This document shows positions 45,866-53,496 of a stretch of 64,000 nt of DNA, in pieces. The notes beneath the pieces were generated by a model that saw only the letters and a program-made list of their open reading frames with translations, was not told the origin of the DNA and did no database searches. The stretch comes from Desulfobacterium sp. (GTDB lineage Bacteria; Desulfobacterota; Desulfobacteria; Desulfobacterales; Desulfobacteraceae), in NCBI GenBank assembly GCA_016342325.1, contig JAEINR010000011.1, positions 1 through 64,000 on the forward strand, written 5' to 3'. Position 1 is the first letter of the stretch, and the number at the start of each line of letters is the position of its first letter. Both the position numbers and the translations under genes were made by a program.

Positions 45866-46332
45866 GACGCTTCTCCAAAACCTGTAAACAACTCATAAAC
45901 AAAAAGGAGGACAAGGACGGCCACCCCAAAGGCGACCACCAGGACAACGGGGTAATAGGCGAATCCCAGGGTTTCAGACACCTCCTCCACCGCCCTGAGG
46001 TTCAATCCGGTCTTGACCAGCTGATAGGAGATAAGGGAAAAGAGGCCGATGGAGGCAAGGGTGTTGATCCCCCTTGCCACCTGCTGCACCTTTTGGGGAA
46101 ACCTGTCAAAGAGGATGCTCACATAGAGGTGCTCTTTTCTAGCGTGGGAAAACGAAAGGCTCAAGCCGAACACGGCAGCCCCCAGGAACCCCATGAGTTC
46201 AAAGGTGCCCCGGATGGGAAGGCCCACCTGCCTGGCAAGAATGTTGGCCGTGGTCAGGACCACCATCATCACCAGGAGCATGCCGGCCACCCCGGTCTGG
46301 AGTCTGTTGAGCAACGACAGGAACCTGTGCAT
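45862..46332 (-). CDS. dctQ: TRAP transporter small permease (DctQ)
   Basis: 156 residues with four hydrophobic helices, the DctQ layout. Recognisable features are MVVLTTANILARQVGLPIRG in the first third and LSFSHARKEHLYVSILFDRF before the third helix. It is the membrane partner of DctM. Start and dctP stop share one base; stop and dctM start overlap by 4 bases, so translation is coupled. Confidence 0.9.
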   Translation of the reverse strand: MHRFLSLLNRLQTGVAGMLLVMMVVLTTANILARQVGLPIRGTFELMGFLGAAVFGLSLSFSHARKEHLYVSILFDRFPQKVQQVARGINTLASIGLFSLISYQLVKTGLNLRAVEEVSETLGFAYYPVVLVVAFGVAVLVLLFVYELFTGFGEAS

Positions 46333-47357
46333 CAGCTGTCCTTTCCATGCTTTTGGATGAGCGTCTTGATGGTATCCACGATATTTTTACCGTCAAAGCC
46401 CTTGGCAGACGCCTTCTTTATCCACTTATCCGTAATGGGCGAAAGGGTCTGGTTCCAGGCCTGGGAAGTTGCGGAATCAAGCGCCACAAACTCGACCTTG
46501 TGGGTCTCTTTGGACCAGGTGACCGCCTCTTTGACATGGTCGTCCATGTAGTTGCCGGTCCACAGGGCCTGCTCCCGTGAAAGACCTTCCATCACCGTTT
46601 TAACATCTTCGGGAAGGGCATTCCACCGGTCAAGATTCATGATCACGGCAAAGGGGTAGACCACGGTGTTGGTCAAGGTCACATAGGCGCACTCCTCGGC
46701 AAATTTCAGGTCCTTCATCACCTCAAGGGAGGAGAAGAGTCCCTGGATCACGCCCTTTTGCAGGGCTTCCGGGGTGGCGGACATGGGCATGCCGATCTGG
46801 TTGGCCCCCCAGGTTTTAAGAATTTCGGCAGCCCCGCCCGAAGCCCTGAGGTCCATGCCCTTCAGATCCGGAAGGGTTGCCACCCGTTTCCTGGACATGA
46901 TGTTTGCAGGCGCCGTGGTAAAGAGGGCCAGCACCTTGACCTTATTAAAGGCCTTGGGGTTTTCCTTTTTAAAGAGATCCGTGAGCACCAGGCTGCCGGT
47001 CTTGGAATCCGGGATGCCAAGGGGCAGGCTCACGGCATTGGTCACAAGGAAGCGCCCGGGCTGGTAGGCCATGCACAGGCACCCGATGTCGGCCTGGCCG
47101 GATATCACGCCGTCCATCATGTCCCTGGCCCCGAGAAGGGTGCCCCCGGGAAAGGTGTTGATGCGCACCTTGCCCTGGGTCTGGGTTTCAACCTTGGCCT
47201 TCCAGTCTTCCATCTGGACACAGGGAAAGGTGGGCGCCGGTGGAAAATTGGCGTAGTTCAGGGAAATGGATTTCGCCTCCACCGGTGACTGGTAAAGGAA
47301 ACCTGCCAAAAAAGCGGTCATGATTGCCGTGGTTGCAAACTTCTGGAATCTCTTCAT
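46332..47357 (-). CDS. dctP: TRAP transporter solute-binding protein (DctP family)
   Basis: 341 residues with a clear signal peptide (KRFQKFATTAIMTAFLAG, probable cleavage after VEA near residue 28). DctP-family blocks: TQGKVRINTFPGGTLLGARD, MMDGVISGQADIGCLCM, and the ligand-pocket region LKGMDLRASGGAAEILKTWG. Binds the substrate in the periplasm and delivers it to DctQM. The conserved Arg of the DLRASG stretch normally contacts a carboxylate, fitting an organic acid ligand; an aromatic acid is suggested by the paaK/ior neighbours. 11 bases separate it from paaK. Confidence 0.93.
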   Translation of the reverse strand: MKRFQKFATTAIMTAFLAGFLYQSPVEAKSISLNYANFPPAPTFPCVQMEDWKAKVETQTQGKVRINTFPGGTLLGARDMMDGVISGQADIGCLCMAYQPGRFLVTNAVSLPLGIPDSKTGSLVLTDLFKKENPKAFNKVKVLALFTTAPANIMSRKRVATLPDLKGMDLRASGGAAEILKTWGANQIGMPMSATPEALQKGVIQGLFSSLEVMKDLKFAEECAYVTLTNTVVYPFAVIMNLDRWNALPEDVKTVMEGLSREQALWTGNYMDDHVKEAVTWSKETHKVEFVALDSATSQAWNQTLSPITDKWIKKASAKGFDGKNIVDTIKTLIQKHGKDS

Positions 47358-47368
47358 ATTTTCTTCCT

Positions 47369-48664
47369 TTAACTGCTGTTTCCGTTTCTGTTGTCAAATA
47401 CCCGCTGGCTTTTCTTCTGGGTCCTTGGCAGGGCTTCGGGATCAAGGATCTCAACCGCGGCCCTCACAAGAAGTTTTCTTCTCAACCTGTCGGAAATCAT
47501 GGCGCTAAGGGCGGTATCGTCGTTGGTCGAGGCACTGTCCGAACGCTCCACCTTCAGGGTCATCATGTCCCGGCCGTTCTCCTGGTGATCCAGCACGATC
47601 TGGTACTCGCTGCCCACCCCGTCCATGGGGTCAAGGATGAGATCAATCTGGTTGGGATAGATGTTGACGGCCCGGTAGATGAACATATCATCGCTCCGGC
47701 CCTGGATCCGATCATGGCGGGGAAACGAGAGACCGCAGGGACAGTCCCCGGGGATGATCCGTGTCATGTCGTGGGTGCGGTAACGGATAAGGGGACTTGC
47801 CTCTTTTTTCAAAGAGGTGATCACAAGCTCGCCCACCTCTCCGTCCGCCACGGGCTTCAGGGTGACAGGATCAATGATCTCATAGATAAAAAGATCGTCC
47901 CAGAAGTGGATCCCTTCATGGGCCGTACAGTCAAGTCCGGCTCCCGGGCCGTACACTTCGGTGAGGCCGTAGATGTCATAGATTTCGTCCACCCCCAACA
48001 GCTCGCCGATGTGGTTGCGCATGGCGTCACTGTGTCGTTCGGCCCCGAGGATGATCTTGTTGAGCTTGATCTTGGACAGAAGCCCCCGCTTCTTAACCTC
48101 CTCTGCCATGAGCAGCGCCATGGAGGCTGTGGAGCAGAAGACCGTGCTCTGCATATCCACCAGCATCTCCACATGCATGTCCGTGTTCACCGGTCCCATG
48201 GGCACGGCCATGGCACCGAATCGCTCACACCCGAGCTGGAACCCTGCTCCGGCGGTCCAAAGACCGTAACCCACGGCAATATGGACCCGGTCTTGCCGGG
48301 TCATGCCGGACAACTCGTAGCACCGGGCAAACATGTCGGCCCACACATCAATGTCCTTCTGGGTGTAGCACATCACCTTGCGCTTGCCGGTTGTGCCGGA
48401 GGAGCCGTGGATCCGCACCACCGCTTCGTCGGAAACCGACTTCAAGGGCATGGGGTAATCCGCCTGGAGATCGTGCTTGTCCAAGAAGGGCAGGTTTTGA
48501 AGGTCATCAAGACTTCTGACGTCTTGGGCCGTGATACCGGCCTTGGCAAAGTTCCGCTGGTAGAGGGAGGAGTTGGCAAGGGCATGGTTCACGGTCCAAC
48601 GCAGTCCATCCAGCTGAATCTTTTTGATGGCTTCCCGGGTTAAATTCTGGGGGATGAATCCCAT
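47369..48664 (-). CDS. paaK: Phenylacetate-CoA ligase family protein
   Basis: 431 residues, normal for PaaK. AMP-binding motif RIHGSSGTTGKRKVMCYT, then VHIAVGYGLWTAGAG and YDIYGLTEVYGPGAG, and the C-terminal GRSDDMFIYRAVNIYPNQID typical of the family. It activates an aryl-acetate with ATP and CoA. Genes of this type sit beside iorAB in archaea and anaerobic bacteria, where Ior makes the aryl-acetyl-CoA and the ligase recovers energy or activates the free acid. The start overlaps the iorB stop by one base (TAATG). Confidence 0.9.
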   Translation of the reverse strand: MGFIPQNLTREAIKKIQLDGLRWTVNHALANSSLYQRNFAKAGITAQDVRSLDDLQNLPFLDKHDLQADYPMPLKSVSDEAVVRIHGSSGTTGKRKVMCYTQKDIDVWADMFARCYELSGMTRQDRVHIAVGYGLWTAGAGFQLGCERFGAMAVPMGPVNTDMHVEMLVDMQSTVFCSTASMALLMAEEVKKRGLLSKIKLNKIILGAERHSDAMRNHIGELLGVDEIYDIYGLTEVYGPGAGLDCTAHEGIHFWDDLFIYEIIDPVTLKPVADGEVGELVITSLKKEASPLIRYRTHDMTRIIPGDCPCGLSFPRHDRIQGRSDDMFIYRAVNIYPNQIDLILDPMDGVGSEYQIVLDHQENGRDMMTLKVERSDSASTNDDTALSAMISDRLRRKLLVRAAVEILDPEALPRTQKKSQRVFDNRNGNSS

Positions 48665-49197
48665 TACAGCTCCTTAGAAATGTGGTTGTATCCTGTTTCA
48701 AGGGCCAACAGCGCCTTGGCTCTGACGGTGTCGCTCTTTGCTGAAAAAACCTTCACGATCTGTTCTTTGATCCTTTCAAGGGAACAGACGTCCACCGCTC
48801 CCAATGCCGCCCCCAGCATGTAGAGGTTGGTGGAATGGAGATTTTCATCCCGGGATGCCATGGCATCCGCATCCACCGGGGTCAGGTCTGCCCCCTCAAC
48901 CTGGGTGGATGCCGTGTTGACGATGGCTTTGCCCCCCGACCTGAGAAACCCCTTGTGCTGGGGATAGTTCTCCTCCTTCAGGGCCACGAGAAGGTCGGCG
49001 TTACCCGGCCGGATAAGAGGGCTCTTAAAAGACCCCACCTTGAGGTGTGAAATTACGGTACCGCCCCGCTGGGCCATGCCGTGGGTCTCTGAGGTGAGCA
49101 CCCTTTTATTGTCGTCCATGCAGGCCTGGGCAAGCAGTCTTGTCACAAAGAGAACGCCCTGGCCCCCTACTCCGCTGATTACGATCTGATAGTTCAT
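48664..49197 (-). CDS. iorB: Indolepyruvate:ferredoxin oxidoreductase beta subunit
   Basis: 177 residues from the ATG at 49197 (GGGGAATCAA upstream), 16 bases after the iorA stop; the longer frame reaching 49419 lies inside iorA and is spurious. N-terminus YQIVISGVGGQGVLFVTRLL and later SETHGMAQRGGTVISHLKVG are the hallmarks of the gamma-type 2-oxoacid:acceptor oxidoreductase domain found in IorB. With IorA it oxidatively decarboxylates arylpyruvates to aryl-acetyl-CoA, reducing ferredoxin. Confidence 0.94.
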   Translation of the reverse strand: MNYQIVISGVGGQGVLFVTRLLAQACMDDNKRVLTSETHGMAQRGGTVISHLKVGSFKSPLIRPGNADLLVALKEENYPQHKGFLRSGGKAIVNTASTQVEGADLTPVDADAMASRDENLHSTNLYMLGAALGAVDVCSLERIKEQIVKVFSAKSDTVRAKALLALETGYNHISKEL

Positions 49198-49213
49198 TTG
49201 ATTCCCCATTGAA

Positions 49214-51043
49214 TTAATTGACATACCCTGGAACGATGGAGCCCTTTGGGCAGACCTGGACGCATACCCCGCAGCCGGAGCAGAGGGATACGTCGATATC
49301 CACCCGCCCATTGTCGCTGTCAAGGACAAGGGCCGGGCACTCGAAGTGTGAGACGCAATAGCCGCAGCCGTCACAATCTTCCGAGACCGCCACCTTCTGA
49401 TATTGGGCAGTGCGCTCATCCTTTGACATGCTCAAGAGACAGGGGGATCGGGCGATCACCACCCCGGGACCGTGTTCCCTGGTATGGGCCACCGCCTCCT
49501 TGAGCAGGGAAATGAACCCTTTGGTATCCATGGGATCAGCTGTCTTGCAATAGGTGATGCCGCAGCCTTCAACCAGTTTTTCCATGTTCACGGCGGTAAC
49601 CGCTTCCCCGAGCACGTCAATGCCTGTGGCAGGGGTGGGCTGGTTGCCGGTCATGGCCGTGGTTCGATTGTCAAGGATCACCAGGAGGATGGGTGCCTTC
49701 TGGACCACGGCATCGATAAGGGCGGGTACGCCTGCGTGGAAAAAAGTGGAATCCCCCATGGTGGCCACGATGGGCGGCCGTTTCTCATCCGTATAGGCGT
49801 GGGCAAAGCCTGCGGCCTGGCTGATGGCGGCCCCCATGCAGAGCACGGTGTCCACGGCCCCAAGGTTCATGCCCAATGTGTAGCAACCGATGTCGCTGGT
49901 GTAGATGCCCTTGGGAGCGGCCTTTTTAATGGCAAAAAAGCTGGCCCGGTGGGGGCAGCCGGCACACAGGGTGGGCCGCCGCCCGGGTACGGGTTCCATG
50001 ATCGAGGACCGGGGCTCTGTACCGCAAAACCCAGCAATGATGCCCTCCATGATCTCGGGAAGCAACTCACCTGTCCGTGGCACATGGCCGCTCTCTTTTC
50101 CCTTGACCTTGTCCCGTCTTGCCAGCTGCATCTCGATGATGCCGGTGGTCTCCTCCAGCACCAGGATATCGCTGTGATTCTCCAGGATTTCGTCCATAAA
50201 AGCCGTGTGCAGGGGATAGGGCTGGACCACCTGGTAGAGGGCCACCCGGTCGCTGACATCCAGCTCGTTGATGATGTCCCTGGCATGGGCGGCACTGACA
50301 CCTGCCACCACAACGGCCTTGGATGGTTTGCCCGTATCCGGGTTGAGTCGGACCGGGGCGGTGGCTTCAAAGCTTGCGATCCTGGCAAGCTTTGCCTCAA
50401 GTTCGTTGTGGAGCTTGAACCGGAACTTGGGGGTGGCGGCCCATCTTCCCGGGTCTTTCTCAAAGTTTGCCTCAACAGTGCCGGGGACGACCTTATTTAA
50501 TTGAATATCCTGGCGGGCGTGGCAAACCCGTGTGGTGGGCCGTATCATCACCGGGATCTCGAATTCTTCAGACAGCCTGAACCCGAGATCAACCATGTCC
50601 CTTGCCTGCTCCGGCGAATCCGGGTCCAGCACGGGAATCTTGGCTGACATGGCATAGAGTCTGGAGTCTTGTTCGGTCTGGGAGGAATGGGGACCGGGAT
50701 CATCGGCGCTGATCACCAGGAATCCCCCTTTGACCCCCAGGTAGGCCGCACTCATGAAGGGGTCGGAGGCAACGTTCAGCCCCACCTGTTTCATGGCAAC
50801 GGCACTTCGCTGTCCGGCAATGCTTGCCGCATAGGCGATCTCAAAGGCCACCTTCTCGTTCACGGCCCACTGCACATGCAAGGCGTCCAGGGCTTCGGAT
50901 TTTTTCAGGGCTGCAACCGCCGGAAGAATCTCGGATGCAGGGGTTCCGGGATAGGCGGTGGCCATCTGGCAGCCGCTCTCGCAAAGCCCCCTTGCCAGGG
51001 CTTCGTTGCCCAACATGAGGCGTCTTTCATTTATCTGTGTCAC
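49214..51043 (-). CDS. iorA: Indolepyruvate:ferredoxin oxidoreductase alpha subunit
   Basis: 609 residues from a GTG at 51043, chosen because AAGGAGA precedes it and it overlaps the end of the TrpR-like gene by 17 bases. N-terminal pyrimidine-binding domain LMLGNEALARGLCESGCQMA and YPGTPASEILPA. The TPP domain carries GDSTFFHAGVPALIDAV and LVILDN. A C-terminal ferredoxin-like domain has two 4Fe-4S clusters, CDGCGYCVSHFEC and CSGCGVCVQVCPKG. Cytoplasmic; catalyses catabolism of transaminated Trp, Phe or Tyr. All expected residues are present. Confidence 0.96.
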   Translation of the reverse strand: MTQINERRLMLGNEALARGLCESGCQMATAYPGTPASEILPAVAALKKSEALDALHVQWAVNEKVAFEIAYAASIAGQRSAVAMKQVGLNVASDPFMSAAYLGVKGGFLVISADDPGPHSSQTEQDSRLYAMSAKIPVLDPDSPEQARDMVDLGFRLSEEFEIPVMIRPTTRVCHARQDIQLNKVVPGTVEANFEKDPGRWAATPKFRFKLHNELEAKLARIASFEATAPVRLNPDTGKPSKAVVVAGVSAAHARDIINELDVSDRVALYQVVQPYPLHTAFMDEILENHSDILVLEETTGIIEMQLARRDKVKGKESGHVPRTGELLPEIMEGIIAGFCGTEPRSSIMEPVPGRRPTLCAGCPHRASFFAIKKAAPKGIYTSDIGCYTLGMNLGAVDTVLCMGAAISQAAGFAHAYTDEKRPPIVATMGDSTFFHAGVPALIDAVVQKAPILLVILDNRTTAMTGNQPTPATGIDVLGEAVTAVNMEKLVEGCGITYCKTADPMDTKGFISLLKEAVAHTREHGPGVVIARSPCLLSMSKDERTAQYQKVAVSEDCDGCGYCVSHFECPALVLDSDNGRVDIDVSLCSGCGVCVQVCPKGSIVPGYVN

Positions 51044-51332
51044 TGGTATCTCCTTTTTCAGCACTGTTTGTTCCTCGTTTCAGAATCTTGAGAACCATGG
51101 AGTTCTCCTGCTTCAGGATCTTTGATCCCCGGGTTATCTTGCAGAGGCTGATACTATATTTTTCGGCAATTTTACGTTGGGTCATGCCTCCATGGAGGTC
51201 TGTCATAAGCGTCCACCGTAAGGAAAGGTCGGCAAGCTCCCCCGGCGTGAAAATCTCCTGGAATAACAGCTCGAGTTCCTCTATATTGTCGATGGCGGCA
51301 ACAGCTTTCAACAACTCTCTCTCAACAGGCAT
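51027..51332 (-). CDS. TrpR-like transcriptional regulator
   Basis: 101 residues from the ATG at 51332 (AAGGAGTACCT upstream); a longer frame to 51434 has no ribosome binding site. The core FTPGELADLSLRWTLMTDLH and GGMTQRKIAEKYSISLCKIT with TRGSKILK is the TrpR fold: MSQRELK... and TRGS in E. coli TrpR align directly. The C-terminus ends in a polar tail. It is the first gene of a run iorA-iorB-paaK-dctP-dctQ-dctM, so an aromatic amino acid or its derivative is the likely co-effector, and the operon is its likely target. The ACTTAAGT palindrome (51345-51352) just upstream may be its operator. Confidence 0.85.
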   Translation of the reverse strand: MPVERELLKAVAAIDNIEELELLFQEIFTPGELADLSLRWTLMTDLHGGMTQRKIAEKYSISLCKITRGSKILKQENSMVLKILKRGTNSAEKGDTSDTDK

Positions 51333-51344
51333 AGGTACTCCTTT

Positions 51345-51397
51345 ACTTAAGTTTGTTTCTGCGAAGAGAAACATACACCAATAAAAATTATTTGCAA
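51345..51397 (-). promoter_or_regulatory. Candidate promoter and palindromic operator for the trpR-ior-TRAP operon
   Basis: On the minus strand TTGCAA (51392-51397) and TATGTT (51370-51375) are 16 bases apart, a plausible if weak sigma-70 promoter. The perfect 8-base palindrome ACTTAAGT at 51345-51352 lies just downstream, ahead of the ribosome binding site, where a repressor could act. Confidence 0.35.
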
Positions 51398-51520
51398 GCT
51401 TTTTATGAAGGGGATGGTTCTTGACTCTGGGCAAATGATAGTGGTATTAATTCTCCATATTATCAAGGTTGTTTTATTACGACTCCACACGGAAATTGCA
51501 CTCAAAAAGAAGGAGGGATC

Positions 51521-52672
51521 ATGGAAATTGTGGGAATAGATGTCGGTTTTGGATTCACAAAAGCATTTAACGGCACAAATTCTGTTATCTTTAAATCCAT
51601 TATCGGAGATTCCACAGATATCCAGTTCAACTCCTCCCTGGGTGGTGATGAAAGTACCTCTAACCTCCATGTCACCCTGGACGGCGAATCCCATTTCATT
51701 GGCAACTATGCGGAACTTCAGTCCAATGTCAGGGAGTTTACCCTGGACCAGGGGAAACTGTTATCGGACTTTGTAAAAATACTTGCCGTCACCGCCGCCG
51801 GGATATGCTGCGAGAACAACACCTCTTTGAACGTGGTTTCCGGACTTCCCGTGGGGTTTTTAAAGCGGGATTACAAACGATTTGCCGACCAGATCACGGG
51901 CCGCCACGAGATCACCTACCACCACCAGGGCGGAAAAGATGTCACCAAGAAGATCCACATCAACAAGATCCACATGATCCCCCAGCCCGTGGGCAGCATC
52001 TTCAACCTGATCATGGACGACAATGGCAAAATAAACGACAAGGCCCTTTCCATGCAGAAGCTTGGAGTCGTGGACATCGGCTTCCGGACCACCGACTTCA
52101 GCATCTTTGACCACCTCCAGTACGTGGAGAGAAGTTCCACCACCATGGATACCGGTATTTCCAAATGCTTTTCCGTGATCTCCAGCAAACTTCGCCAGGA
52201 GAGCGGGGTCAACATCGAGCTCTACAGGATGTTCAAATTCATCGAATCGGGCATGGTAAAGATCAGGGGCCGGGAGTACAACATCGCCAACCTGAAAAAA
52301 AGGGTCTATACCCACGCAGCCTCGGCCATTGCAACCGATGTGAACCGACTCTGGGAAGATGACTGGGACATCGACTCCATCATCCTCTCCGGCGGGGGCA
52401 GCATGGAGCTTGCCCAGTACCTCCAACCCCAGATACAGGGCAACGTCATCCCCGTGGCAAACGGGACGGATGCACGACTCAACAACGTCCAGGGATATCT
52501 CAAGTTCGGAAGATACAAATGGGGCTACACCGAAACCCCGGCTTCCAACCCAACCGAAAATTCAGAAAAAAAAAAGCCCTCAGACAAGCAGGCCGCTGAA
52601 ACCACCCCTGGAAACAGTGATGGGACAAAGGGCTCAAAAGGACTTGCCTGGCTCAAGGGCAACAGGGTATAA
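51521..52672 (+). CDS. ParM/StbA-like actin homologue
   Basis: 383 residues with a strong AAGGAGGGATC ribosome binding site. Actin-superfamily ATPase motifs: phosphate 1 GIDVGFGFTKAF at the N-terminus, phosphate 2 VVDIGFRTTDFSIF (about 185-198), and adenosine motif SIILSGGGSMELAQYL (about 285-300). The layout fits ParM/Alp7A/archaeal Ta0583 rather than MreB or FtsA. The last ~50 residues are a low-complexity Lys/Ser/Pro tail. Plasmid ParM is normally followed by a small DNA-binding ParR; none is here, larB follows 3 bases later. It may build a filament or act as a cytoskeletal ATPase of unknown function. Confidence 0.85.
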   Translation: MEIVGIDVGFGFTKAFNGTNSVIFKSIIGDSTDIQFNSSLGGDESTSNLHVTLDGESHFIGNYAELQSNVREFTLDQGKLLSDFVKILAVTAAGICCENNTSLNVVSGLPVGFLKRDYKRFADQITGRHEITYHHQGGKDVTKKIHINKIHMIPQPVGSIFNLIMDDNGKINDKALSMQKLGVVDIGFRTTDFSIFDHLQYVERSSTTMDTGISKCFSVISSKLRQESGVNIELYRMFKFIESGMVKIRGREYNIANLKKRVYTHAASAIATDVNRLWEDDWDIDSIILSGGGSMELAQYLQPQIQGNVIPVANGTDARLNNVQGYLKFGRYKWGYTETPASNPTENSEKKKPSDKQAAETTPGNSDGTKGSKGLAWLKGNRV

Positions 52673-52675
52673 ACC

Positions 52676-53440
52676 ATGAATCAACAACGGCTTGCAGACA
52701 TTTTAGACCGGGTCGCCAAAGGCCTCATATCCCCGGACGATGCCCAGACATCCCTCAAGGCCATGGCCTATGAAGATATCGACTATGCACACATCGACCA
52801 TCACAGATCCTTGAGAAAAGGGTTTCCGGAGGTGATTTTCGGCCAGGGAAAGACGCCCGACCAGATCATCGGCATCATGGGCTCCATGGCAAAGAACGAA
52901 GAGATCATCCTGGTAACCCGCATCAACCGGGAAAAGGCCGACCAGGTCAGAAAGGCATTTCCCAACGCCGAGTATGACGATGCGGCAAGGATCCTTTTAT
53001 TAAAAGAAAAGGAACCTGAACTCAAGTCCCTTGGTGAAATTCTCGTCATATCCGCCGGCACATCGGACATTCCCGTTGCCAAGGAGGCAACCATCACCGC
53101 CCAGGCCATGGGGAACCGGGTCCGTTCCATCTTTGACGTGGGCGTGGCTGGCATCCACCGGCTCTTTGCCCATCGGGAATTCATAGAAAACGCATCGGTC
53201 CTGGTGGTGGTCGCTGGAATGGAAGGCGCGCTGCCAAGCGTTGTGGCAGGCATGGTACGGGCGCCTGTGATCGCGGTTCCCACAAGCGTGGGCTACGGCA
53301 CCAGCTTCGGCGGCATGACGGCCCTCCTGGGCATGCTCAATTCCTGCAGCTCCAACATTGCCGTGGTCAACATCGACAACGGATTCGGCGCCGGCTACAT
53401 GGCCGCCACCATCAACCAGATGCCCAAGGTTACCGAATAA
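52676..53440 (+). CDS. larB: Nickel-pincer cofactor biosynthesis protein LarB
   Basis: 254 residues. The C-terminal half is an AIR-carboxylase (PurE)-like domain typical of LarB: SAGTSDIPVAKEATITAQAM, GVAGIHRLF, and VVAGMEGALPSVVAGMVRAP followed by AVPTSVGYG. The N-terminal ~110 residues are the LarB-specific part (DIDYAHIDHHRSLRKGFPEV). LarB carboxylates and hydrolyses nicotinic acid adenine dinucleotide for the lactate-racemase pincer cofactor. LarC and LarE are not in the window. It starts 3 bases after the actin-like gene stop, implying co-transcription. Confidence 0.93.
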   Translation: MNQQRLADILDRVAKGLISPDDAQTSLKAMAYEDIDYAHIDHHRSLRKGFPEVIFGQGKTPDQIIGIMGSMAKNEEIILVTRINREKADQVRKAFPNAEYDDAARILLLKEKEPELKSLGEILVISAGTSDIPVAKEATITAQAMGNRVRSIFDVGVAGIHRLFAHREFIENASVLVVVAGMEGALPSVVAGMVRAPVIAVPTSVGYGTSFGGMTALLGMLNSCSSNIAVVNIDNGFGAGYMAATINQMPKVTE

Positions 53441-53446
53441 CCAGCA

Positions 53447-53477
53447 TGGCCGAAGCATGGTATTTGCGCTTCGGCCA
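53447..53477. terminator. Hairpin between convergent larB and the FAD oxidoreductase gene
   Basis: A perfect 10-bp stem (TGGCCGAAGC with GCTTCGGCCA) and an 11-base loop begin 7 bases after the larB stop. There is no T run on either strand, so it may be a weak or factor-dependent terminator or an RNA end-protecting hairpin. Confidence 0.45.
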
Positions 53478-53496
53478 CAACCAGGCAGCGCTTGGA

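Noticed and set aside
47324-48643. 439-codon plus-strand ORF antisense to paaK
   Set aside because: Composition is typical of an antisense frame and paaK is unambiguous.
49214-49419. N-terminal extension of iorB into iorA
   Set aside because: The first 74 residues are an out-of-frame reading of iorA; family similarity and a ribosome binding site begin at 49197.
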